Shown here piece by piece: positions 21,301 to 30,334 of a DNA stretch of 36,769 nt. Made by a program: the position numbers and the translations under genes. Within the stretch, counting starts at the first letter, position 1. Each line of letters starts with the position of its first letter. This DNA is from Nemertoderma westbladi (Eukaryota; Xenacoelomorpha; Nemertodermatida; Nemertodermatidae). The notes under the pieces were generated by a model. That model saw only the letters and a list, made by a program, of their open reading frames with translations. It was not told the DNA's origin and searched no databases. The stretch is taken from contig JAUCBJ010001857.1 in the NCBI GenBank assembly GCA_032718475.1, positions 1 to 36,769 on the forward strand, read 5' to 3'.

Positions 21301-23953
21301 TGTTTGGTCCCATAGCTAGCACAATGTGTGGTTCAACTGTTTGGTCCCATAGCTAGCCCAATGTGTAGTTCAACTGTTTGGTCCCATATCTAGCACAATG
21401 TGTGGTTCAACTGTTTGGTCCCATAGCTAGCACAATGTGTGGTTCAACTGTTTGGTCACCTAGCACAATGTGTGGTTCAACTGTTTGGTCCCATAGCTAG
21501 AACAATGTGAGGTTCAACTGTTTGGTCCCATAGCTAACACAATGTGTGGTTCAACTGTTTGGTCCCATAGCTAGCACAATGTATGGTGCAACTGTTTGGT
21601 CCCATAGCTAGCATAATGTGTGGTTCAACTGTTTGGTCCCATAGTTAGCACAATGTGTGGTTCAACTGTTTGGTTCCATAGCTAGCACAATATGTGGTTC
21701 AACTGTTGGGTCCCATAGCTAGCACAGTGTGTGGTTCAACTGTTTGGTCCCATAGCGAGCACAATGTGTGGGTGGTTCAACTGTTTGGTCCCATCGCTAG
21801 CACAATGTGTGGGTGGTTCAACTGTTTGGTCCCATAGCTAGCACAATGTGTGGTTCAACTGTTTGGTCCCATAGCTAGCACAATGTGTGGTTCAACTGTT
21901 TGGTCCCATAGCTAGCACAATGTGTGGTTCAACTGTTTGGTCCCATAGCTTGCACAATGTGTGGTTCAACTGTATGGTCCCATAGCTAGCACAATGTGTG
22001 GTTCAACTGTTAGGTCCCACAGCTAGCACAGTGTGTGGTTCAACTGTTCGGTCCCATAGCTAGAACAGTGGGTGGTTCAACTGTTTGGTCCCATAGCTAG
22101 CACAATGTGTGGTTCAACTGTTTGGTCCCATAGCTAGCACAGTGTGTGGTTCAGCTGTTTGGTCCCATACCTGGCACAATGTGTGGTTCAACTGTTTGGT
22201 CCCATAGCTAGCACAATGTGTGGTTCAACTGTTTGGTCCCATAGCTAGCACAGTGTGTGGTTCAACTGTTTGGTCCCATAGCTAGCACAGTGGGTGGTTC
22301 AACTGTTTGGTCCCATAGCTAGCACAATGTGTGGTTCAACTGTTTGGTCCCATAGCTAGCACAGTGTGTGGTTCAACTGTTTGGTCCCATAGCTAGCACA
22401 ATGTGTGGTTCAACTGTTTGGTCCCATAGCTAGCACAATGTGTGGTTCAACTGTTTGGTCCCATAGCTAGCACAATGTGTGGTTCAACTGTTTGGTCACC
22501 ATAGATCACACAGTGTGTGGTTCAACTGTTTGGTCCCATAGCTAGAACAATGTGTGGTTCAACTGTTTGTTACCATAGCTAGCACAATGTGTGGTTCAAC
22601 TGTTTGGTCCCATAGCTAGCACAATGTGTGGTTCAACTGTTTGGTCCCATAGCTAGCACAATGTGTGGTTCAACTGTTTGGTCCCATAGCTAGAACAATG
22701 TGTGGTTCAACTGTTTGTTACCATAGCTAGCACAATGTGTGGTTCAACTGTTTGGTCCCATAGCTAGCACAATGTGTGGTTCAACTGTTTGTTACCATAG
22801 CTAGCACAATGTGTGGTTCAACTGTTTGGTCCCATAGCTAGCACAATGTGTGGTTCAACTGTTTGGTCCCATAGCTAGCACAATGTGTGGTTCAACTGTT
22901 TGGTCCCATAGCTAGCACAATGTGTGGTTCAACTGTTTGGTCCCATAGATAACACAGTGTGTGGTTCAACTGTTTGGTCCCATAGCTAGCACAGTGTGTG
23001 GTTCAACTGTTTGGTCCCAGAGCTAGCACAATGTGTTGTTCAACTGTTTGGTCCCATAGCTAGCACAATGTGTGGTTCAACTGTTTGGTCCCATAGCTAG
23101 CACAATGTGTGGTTCAACTGTTTGGTCCCATAGCTAGCACAATGTGTGGTTCAACTGTTTGGTCCCATAGCTAGCACAGTGTGTGGTTCAACTGTTTGGT
23201 CCCATAGCTAGCACAGTGTGTGGTTCAACTGTTTGGTCCCAGAGCTAGCACAATGTGTTGTTCAACTGTTTGGTCCCATAGCTAGCACAATGTGTGGTTC
23301 AACTGTTTGGTCCCATAGCTAGCACAATGTGTGGTTCAACTGTTTGGTCCCATAGCTAGCACAATGTGTGGTTCAACTGTTTGGTCCCATAGATAACACA
23401 GTGTGTGGTTCAACTGTTTGGTCCCATAGCTAGCACAGTGTGTGGTTCAACTGTTTGGTCCCATAGCTAGCACAATGTGTGGTTCAACTGTTTGGTCCCA
23501 TAGCTAGCACAATGTGTGGTTCAACTGTTTGGTCCCATAGATAACACAGTGTGTGGTTCAACTGTTTGGTCCCATAGCTAGCACAGTGTGTGGTTCAACT
23601 GTTTGGTCACATAGCGAGCACAATGTGTGGTTCAACTGTTTGGTCCCATAGCTAGCACAATGTGTGGTTCAACTGTTTGGTCCCATAGCTAGCACAGTGT
23701 GTGGTTCAACTGTTTGGTCCCATAGCGAGCACAATGTGTGGTTCAACTGTTTGGTCCCATAGCTAGCACAGTGTGTGGTTCAACTGTTTGGTCACATATC
23801 TAGCACAATGTGAGGTTCAACTGTTTGGTCCCATAGCTAGCACAGTGTGTGGTTCAACTGTTTGGTCCCATAGCGAGCACAATGTGTGGTTCAACTGTTT
23901 GGTCCCATAGCTAGCACAATGTGTGGTTCAACTGTTTGGTCCCATAGCTAGCT
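18314..23953. repeat. Large 37-bp minisatellite, about 150 units (5.6 kb)
   Basis: Head-to-tail copies of a 37-bp unit, CCATAGCTAGCACAATGTG followed by TGGTTCAACTGTTTGGTC, run without interruption. Most units differ by one or two bases. A 33-bp version lacking four bases (GGTCAGCTAGC or GGTCACCTAGC) occurs mainly near 18380-18540 and 20100-21480. Variant units recur in groups (AGAACAATGTTTGG, CATAGATAACACAG, CATAGCGAGCAC, GTGGGTGGTTC), showing that blocks of several units were duplicated. The left edge units are the most diverged (GCGCAATG) and the right edge ends inside a unit (GCTAGCTGACTC). The unit length is not a multiple of three and stops occur, so it is not coding. It lies in intron 3 of the LamG gene. 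Confidence 0.97.
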
Positions 23954-24811
23954 GACTCTATTGGGTAGCAATCCCCTTTTGGTAGATCATAATAACTGCC
24001 CTGAAATGGTTGATGGCAATTATTATTATTTTTTAATATCATTGTTAAATTTCATTATATCTCTAATTTCATTAATTTTTTCTTAATTTGGAAAATAAAA
24101 ATGTACGCAAAGAGAAAAGAAAATTGATCTCAATATCCAATATTGGTTTAGGTAGTTAAGCAGCTTTCTAGTTACGTAATAAATATTCGAGAACACTAAA
24201 TTATTTTAATATTGAGTAAGGCAACATCGAGAGTTGAAGAGTACAATAATTTGAATCACAGTAATTATGGAAGCAATATAGTAAAATACTACAGTTCAAT
24301 TTAATTTGTAACACTACTGTACTGCAGTATTTCTCTATGTTTTATTAAAGAATTGACAAACAAAAAAAGTACCAATTTAAGAATAAAATTACGTATTACA
24401 TGGGAAAAAAAACATTTTTTTTTTCAATATTCTCTCGACCATTTATTAACCTCGCTGACGCTCGGTAAATAAAGTGCCTCGAGAATAATGAAAAAAAGTT
24501 CTACCTTTTTTCCCTATTTTACTACACCTATTGATTAAATAAATATATTGGAAATTGATAATATTGTATTTGTCTGTGTGTATAGCTGTAATTTCAACCA
24601 CCAAAATATTTATTTTTATTTCGATCCAGACAATTTCAACCGTGAACAATTCCAACCCATTTCAGAATTTTCATGTTTTTTACATTTGTCGCAATTGTCA
24701 GAGTCGGAATAGTGCTATCTTTATTTATGCTATGTGTCGCTTTATTACATCTTTAGGAGTTAGGACCAGGCAGGGGTAGACTTGACAAATTTATTCAATT
24801 TTGTAATATAT

Positions 24812-24842
<31 letters not shown>

Positions 24843-24864
24843 AATGGTGTTTTTTAATGTGCAG
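23954..24864. other. Intron 3, right end
   Basis: AT-rich sequence without a gene. A TA/ATAA microsatellite (24805-24843) sits directly upstream of the acceptor of the next exon, where the polypyrimidine tract would be expected, so the acceptor region is weak in pyrimidines apart from TGTTTTTTAATG. Confidence 0.5.
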
Positions 24865-25557
24865 ATGTTTCAGATCCATGCGATGTTGATAAATCCTGGT
24901 GGGAATTGAACATGCTTAGTGGTGCTACTGATATAATTGGAACACATCATGGTGAAATTGAAGGTTCATTAACATACGGCCCTGGTCCTGGAGGGATAGA
25001 GAACCAAGCAACATACTTTGCAGCTGGATATATCTCCATCCCTCATCATCCAGATGAATTAACCTCAGAGTCATTTACATTTATTGCCTTGATCTATAAC
25101 CAAATGTCTGGTACTGGTCCAGTTTTCGAATTTAGTGGGTTGGTTGCAACAGATGTTGGAATACACCTATGGAATCTGCCTGCAATGACTGATTTAACAT
25201 TCTACTCAGAAGTTACCGGGGTTGCCTCAATCACACTATTGAATGCCATTGTAGTTCAACAATGGTATTTAGTTGCTGTCGGTGTGAATGCCAGTAAGAA
25301 GGAGAAATTTGTTCTCAGTAAGCAACTCGGGGGCAACAATCCAACTGAAATAAAGAAAGTTGGAACTCCGATCACTGAGCGATCAAAATATGACTTCACT
25401 GCGGACCTGGTTTTGGGAAAGCGACTAAATAATCGCGTTCCTGCATTTGCTTCCTACCCTGGATACATTGCCCATGCACGTTACTACAGCTGTTATTTAT
25501 CAGATACAGAAATTGATGAAATCTGTGACGATTTGTTAAGTCATCAGCCAAACAATA
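24865..25557 (+). CDS. LamG/concanavalin A-like domain exon 4 (type B2)
   Basis: A symmetrical phase 1 exon of 693 bases (231 codons) with donor A|GTAAGT. Two acceptors nine bases apart fit: GTGCAG|AT (exon from 24865) and TTTCAG|AT (exon from 24874); both keep phase 1 and differ by three codons before the first Cys. By homology to exon 2, the second matches the usual TTCAG|AT join. Landmarks are DPCDVDKSWWELN, HHGEIEG, GPGGIENQA, YISIPHHPDELTSESFTF, GPVFEF, QQWYLVAVGV (WH replaced by WY), LVLGKRLNN and YPGYIAHARYYSCYLS. It is clearly a type B domain like exon 2 but much diverged from it, unlike the type A exons, which are close to one another. Confidence 0.8.
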
Positions 25558-25911
25558 GTAAGTTCATCTAAAACATAATAATATATATTAACTAATAAGT
25601 TCAAGTCATTACCTCTGTTTTGAAAAATGAACAGAAGTTTATTATATCATATTATTATTATACAACACCCACCCTGTGGAATGGCAAACCAGGGTGTGGT
25701 ATTTGCCCCGAGAGCTGACTCGGCAAAAAAGCGCCCCCCAACCCCCACTATGGATCACATTAGTAATGCGGAGGTCCGGCCACTAGAGGCCAGTGGAATT
25801 ACTAGTGGAGGTAAGACTTAGTCTGCGTGCTAGCAGAACAACGAAATCTGCCATACCGCGGCATGACTGGTCCTCTCTGTTGCAACAGCCAAGTGTGAGA
25901 TCCAGCTTCAC

Positions 25912-26254
25912 TACTACTACTACTACTACTACTAGCATCGGCATGCTGCATTGCAGCTGCACTTTTAAGAATACTGTGCCGGCTTATCGACAAAATTGCA
26001 CCGCCACAACTCCCTATCACCCATGACATTTGCTAGATCATCCGCATCTTCAAGGCCAGTGTCCTTTAAGATGCGTCTCAAGAAAGTCATGGGCTGTCCA
26101 CCATGCTTATTCACTCCATGAGGCTGCACTGGCTGGTTCTCACGGCGAAAGCAATGTCCTGCAAAGCGGAGGCGATCTTGTTCTAGTGTCAAGCTTGGGG
26201 GAACCAATGAGACACCTCCAATGTTATATAGTGTCTGGTTGGAGCTTCACAGGT
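25912..26254 (-). mobile_element. Nested LINE family 1 3' fragment, antisense
   Basis: This is the last about 330 bases of the LINE on the minus strand: the C-terminal codons of ORF2 (MVPPSLTLEQDRLRFAGHC), the 3' hairpin and an (ACT)n tract (TAG tail in its own direction). The 11-base sequence TCCAGCTTCAC flanks it on both sides (25901-25911, 26255-26265). This looks like a target-site duplication from insertion into the sense LINE; the host LINE frame is continuous across the two flanks if the insert is left out. Confidence 0.8.
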
Positions 26255-26265
26255 TCCAGCTTCAC

Positions 26266-27105
26266 ACTACAGCTGAGCAACAGGTATGAGGTTCTTGCCT
26301 CTGAGGCGGCAGATCACTGTGAGGGCTATACTGCCTTCACAGAAGCAGTTAAGTTAGCAGCTGCAGAAACAGTTCCTGTATACCCTCGAAACAGGAAAAG
26401 GGCCCCCTGGACTGACAACAAAATTCAGAAGTGCCGAAATGACCTCTATAAGGCGTAGAAAGAGTCCTGACTCAAACAGACTACAGCGGCCAAGAATGCA
26501 GTTAAGGCTGCATCTAGGTCCCTGAACAGGCAGTGCTGAACAGGCTAATAAACCAACAGGTTGATGCTATCAATGATGCTGACGACAGCAGGCAATCATC
26601 CCAGGCATGGAAATCGATCAACTTGCTTACTGGGTGGAAAAGCCAACCAACCACCAAGGTTAAGGCTGAATCACCAGCCAATCGCCTCAATGGTTGGAAG
26701 GCCCACTTTGAAAAGCTTCTCAATAATGACAGGGTATTGCCTGATAACTTTATAGAAGTAAAAGTGTCTGAGTCTGTACTCCCAGATATTCCCATTGGTG
26801 ATATCTCCTTTGCAGAAGTGAAGGCTGCTGCAAAGAGCATTAAGACCAATCGTGTCAGTGGAGTAAATGGTGTTCCACATGAGGTCTTTAAAATACCTGA
26901 GTGTTTAAAGCTCATCTATCCCATCATAGTAGACATGTACCGAACAACAAGAGTCCCACAAGAAATGAAAATAAATAAGTTGGTTGCCAGTTCCCAAGAA
27001 GGGCAACCTAACACTCTATGGTTCTTTTTGGGGAATCTCATTGATCTCGATTGCTACAAAGCTATAAAATATAATTCTATTAAATCGCATCAGGGATCCC
27101 ATTGA
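26266..27105 (+). pseudogene. LINE family 1 linker and reverse transcriptase N-terminal part
   Basis: The first frame (to 26458) encodes the linker after the endonuclease (NRYEVLASEAADHCEGYTAF, then APWTDNKIQKCRNDL) and ends at a TAG. A second frame (26533-27105) has DSRQSSQAWKSINLLTGWKS, HFEKLLNNDRVLPDNFIEVK, FAEVKAAAKSIKTNRVSGVN and GVPHEVFK, which is the start of the RT. Near 26990 the frame shifts so that the expected PVPKKGN segment reads ASSQEGQP. The order and content match the minus-strand copy at 1280-2000. Confidence 0.7.
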
Positions 27106-27185
27106 GAGACTGCTCCGTGGAAATCAGAATGGGTTCCATAAAGGTCGTGGGACCTTGGAGCCCATTTTGGCACTTAGAAGGATAA

Positions 27186-28058
27186 TTGAAGAGTTATCAA
27201 AAAAGAAAGACAGGCATCTGGCTGTTATCTTTGTTCATTATATTTGTTCATATCTTCTGTTATCTAACTGATCTAGAATTTGCTGATGACTTAGGAGTAC
27301 TCTCAGAATCACTAGAGGGAGCCCAACGGCTCCTCAGCTCATTAGAACATGCTGCTTCTAGTGTTGGTCTTTTTATTAACTCCAGAAAGACCAAAATTTT
27401 GACAGTTAACTTTGAAAGTCCTCAGCAAGTCTCTGATCGGATGAGCATAAGCTCAAAGGATGGTATGCTTGAGCATGTGGACGACTTCTGTTACCTGGGA
27501 TCATGGATCCGGAAGTCAGGTGAGGACCTTCGAATACGTAAGGGAAAGGCATTGGCAGCCTTGAATAGGCTTTCCAGGATTTGGAAGTCACCAAGAATTA
27601 ATCGGAAACTTAAGGTCCGATTATTTAGAGCAGCAGTAGTTCCAGTACTCCTCTATGGGAGTCCATGCTGGGCTCTAACTGCTGAGGACACCAAATCTCT
27701 GGATGGCATATTCACAAGAATGCTACGCCGGGTTCATTGTGTCAAGTACAATGCACACATCTCCAACCAGTCACTATATAACATTGGAGGTGTCTCAATG
27801 GTTCCCCCAAGCTTGGCACTAGAACAAAATCGCCTCCGCTTTGCAGGACATTGCTTTCGCCGTGAGGACCAGCCACAGCATAATCTTGTACTTTGGCAGC
27901 CTCATGGAGTGAATAAGCATGGTGGACAGCCCATGACTTTCTTGAGACGCATCTTAAAGGACACTGGCCTTGAAGATGCGGATGATCTAGCAAATTTCAT
28001 GGGTGATAGGGAGTTGTGGCGGCGCAATTTTGTCGACAAGCCGGTACACCATTCTTAA
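27186..28058 (+). pseudogene. LINE family 1 reverse transcriptase C-terminal part
   Basis: 290 codons containing the catalytic LEFADDLGVLSES box, RKTKILTVNFESPQQV, YLGSWIRKSGEDLRIRKGKA, LYGSPCWALTAED and the closing FAGHCFRREDQPQHNL and GDRELWRRNFVDKP. It is the least damaged copy of the C-terminal domain here and retains the segment deleted from the copy at 250-1326. Motif A and motif B are missing because the frame jumps from the region just before motif A straight to FADD, so the enzyme could not have worked. The stop comes about 30 bases before the 3' hairpin. Confidence 0.8.
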
Positions 28059-28061
28059 AAA

Positions 28062-28097
28062 TGCAGCTGCAATGCAGCATGCCGATCCTAGTAGTAG
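28062..28097 (+). other. Conserved LINE 3' hairpin and TAG tail
   Basis: Directly after the ORF stop comes a compact 3' UTR with GCTGC-AAT-GCAGC and (TAG)3. The same arrangement is present in antisense at 205-250 and 25912-25965. In such elements the 3' stem is usually what the RT recognises to start copying; here that role is inferred. Confidence 0.7.
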
Positions 28098-28102
28098 TTA
28101 AT

Positions 28103-28760
28103 TAGTAAGGTGTGGATCCTCCCAGTCCACAAAGAGAACGCACTCTATGACTCGCAGCTTCACCAATATACCTCACCCATTTGATTTCCCTCTCTAACCC
28201 CATCACTGGCTGCTGGACCAATGCACTTCTTAGCACCTCATTATCACTTAACTCTCGGATTCCCAGTTCCGCATCTCTAATGCCACTCGCCTTGTAAGCA
28301 AAGTTGTGCAACTACCCCACAACTGCGACCGATGTGGAAGCACCATGTCGGCAAATGGCCACCATAGACTTTCACCTGGCTCCCTCACCTGGGATGCGAT
28401 GTGGTGGATCCTCTGGTTCCAAGCCATTTTCCCTAGACCCTAATTTGTGGGGGGCGCACAGCGGGGGAGCCAAATGAGGAAAGATTGTGTCCTACAATGA
28501 GGTGATGGAGCGCCGCCACATCTTCCATCCTGTGGCCTTTGAGACCTTGGGTCGCCCCAGACCTGTAACTTCCAACTCCAAGAGACTGGTTCCCGTCTCC
28601 ATACAGTTAACCATAAACCCCACTAGCACCTGTTCCTCTTACACCAAATCGGGATAGGGATATAATGCTGTGTCCATCCTAACGACAGCCAGCGGGACCC
28701 TCTCCAGGTGGCTTCTTTGACTCTCTGGAGCCATAGCTGTAACCCCCACATTAACGTACA
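28103..28760 (+). pseudogene. Decayed retroelement C-terminal region
   Basis: In shifting + frames I can read a pattern common at the C-terminus of some retroelement RT proteins: GCWTNALLSTSLSL, then LSDSQFRISNATRLV, then HNCDRCGSTMSANGHHRLS (a Cys/His cluster C-x2-C-x7-H-x...), and further on RHIFHPVAFETLGRPRP. Families with this arrangement have C-x2-CG...G-x-HGLSC and FTPVA.ETLG motifs. Frame changes and stops are frequent, so it is a relic. It starts right after the LINE 3' tail at 28097, so that LINE may have inserted beside or into it. The subtype is uncertain. Confidence 0.45.
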
Positions 28761-29369
28761 GTAGTTGAATTCTACCTCTGTTTATTTAGTAGTGTTTATT
28801 TAGTTTATTTAGGTAATTTACTCAGTATAATATTTAGTAATTATTATAGTTTTCATAGATTTCGTAGGTTTATTTGAAAATTAAAATATTATGTAATAGG
28901 TAATACATAATGTATAACTTTATGCGGTGGCTGTCTGACTATACGTATACACGTGTGAGAATTGTTTATACAGCATGTGCAAATCCAGTGGCATACATAG
29001 GACAGAGTGTATTTGTTACATACAGGAATAGTCGGTACCGGTACTAGTAGATAGGCCTAAGCATTAAGTAACACCTTCTGTATATATATTCTATTGCACA
29101 ATTAACTAGAACCACTACATATTCTATAATACTTTGATACTTGATATTTAATATAACACAAGATTGTGAAATTTAATGTTTAACATATATTTTATAAGAA
29201 ATGTTGCTTTACTTTTAAATAAATAATTATATTTTCGAATAATATCACATAACCCAAGTGGCATTCTATTATAGCCATGTCTATCAGTCTATCATGACCA
29301 TGTCTATCATATTTATTTTTTCATTTATTTGTACATAAATATTTTTTATTTTTTATATATTTTTCATAG
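28761..29369. other. Intron 4, right end
   Basis: AT-rich sequence without a gene, with a direct repeat CATGTCTATCA (29276, 29300) and a T-rich acceptor tract ending TTTTTCATAG at 29369. Confidence 0.5.
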
Positions 29370-30044
29370 CTGTACCACCACCTTCTTGCAACAATGCAGC
29401 ACACTGGCCATTGAATTCGGAATACATAGCTAAAGATTTAACCAAACAGTTCAATGGTACAATAAGTGGAGATTTGGTTTATAGACCCGGAATCACAGGA
29501 ATTGAGTACCAAGCGATTGACTTCCGAAATTTCTACATCTCAATTGACCACGGAATCAATGAATTAACATCAGAAACATTTACCTTTGTTGCCTTTATAA
29601 GGAACACTGGGGGAACTGGTCCTATATATGAATTTGGAGATCTATCAAGCAGAGGTTCATATTTATTCAGCTATCAAGTTGCCACGTCTCTGTGGTACAA
29701 TCCGGCAACTATAGGAAATCCTAATAATTTTAAGGAGGTTATCAATGCTGTTGTTATCAATGAATGGCATATGGTTGCCCTTAGTGTGGCGGCTGATGAT
29801 ATGAAGGTATTCATGTACTCGAGGAATGTTGCAACTAATGTTCGTGTGTGGTCGGAGTTTGGGGATTCATTTGGATTGAGATCACCTAATGATCAAACAA
29901 CTCCTTTACTTTTGGGGGTTGCGTTTGACCTTACCACACATTTCCCAGGATTCATTGCTCATGCCCGTTTTTACGAATGTTCGCTATCATTGGGACAGCT
30001 TGATGTTATTTATGATGAAGTGGTCGCCATGGAAGACAATTATG
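29370..30044 (+). CDS. LamG/concanavalin A-like domain exon 5 (type A3)
   Basis: 675 bases, phase 1 both ends, acceptor TTTTTCATAG and donor G|GTAAGT. The translated domain is identical in every residue to exon 3, with only silent differences seen. All landmarks are intact (Cys at residue 7, ELTSETFTF, NEWHMVALSV, YECSLS). The alternation A-B-A-B-A predicts that the next exon downstream is a type B exon outside this window; 6.7 kb to the right edge contain none. The near-identity to exon 3 could be recent duplication, gene conversion, or in principle an assembly artefact. Confidence 0.85.
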
Positions 30045-30298
30045 GTAAGTGACACTCCAAACGGAATATATCCAAAAAATAACTAAAGATTTACAAGTAT
30101 CTCCTTAAAGTGAAAAGGGGCGATCCCTGAGGCCCTTTGCCACCCAGGAAACCAAAAGGTCACCTGAAACAGTTATTAACCAAAATGGGAAACAATTAAC
30201 ACCCCGGCTTGTAAGGACCACAAAGGTCTACTTACAAGCAGTGAGCCTTGCCAGAAGAACCAAATTGCATGTCAGATGAGCGTGCAATCTACCATATA

Positions 30299-30334
30299 TT
30301 AACCCTATTACCACTGGGGTATTTAGACCATTAA
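30299..30334. mobile_element. Left end of a second family T1 element, cut by another transposon
   Basis: TTAA (30299-30302) followed by CCCTATTACCACTGGGG and 15 further bases is the same as 12884-12919. The copy stops at the TTAA at 30331-30334, the internal TTAA that is uninterrupted at 12916-12919. The rest of this element is not visible to the right. Confidence 0.85.

Larger units (their letters stand above)
25690..28097 (+). mobile_element. LINE family 1 copy, sense, with a nested antisense LINE fragment
   Basis: A LINE of the same family as at 205-2000, in sense orientation in intron 4. It begins around the end of the endonuclease/linker region (EVRLSLRASRTTKSAIPRHDW, frame near 25793-25910). 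It is interrupted at 25912-26254 by an antisense fragment of the same family, then continues through linker, RT and C-terminal domain to the 3' hairpin and TAG tail at 28089-28097. The 5' boundary is vague. A large deletion removes the RT motif A to motif B part (around 27240-27270). Confidence 0.75.
29366..30334 (+). repeat. Near-identical duplicated segment, copy 2
   Basis: Second copy of the segment at 11951-12919, 17.4 kb away in the same orientation. It contains the A-type exon, its donor, the following intron and the first 32 bp (plus TTAA) of the family T1 transposon, then breaks off at a TTAA where a different piggyBac terminal repeat begins. Confidence 0.85.

Noticed and set aside
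18314-23953. Possible CRISPR-like array
   Set aside because: Units are contiguous with no unique spacers, the context is a eukaryotic intron, and no cas genes are present. It is a minisatellite.
24446-24779. Short frames on both strands just upstream of exon B2
   Set aside because: AT-rich, biased composition and mutually overlapping; no homology recognised.
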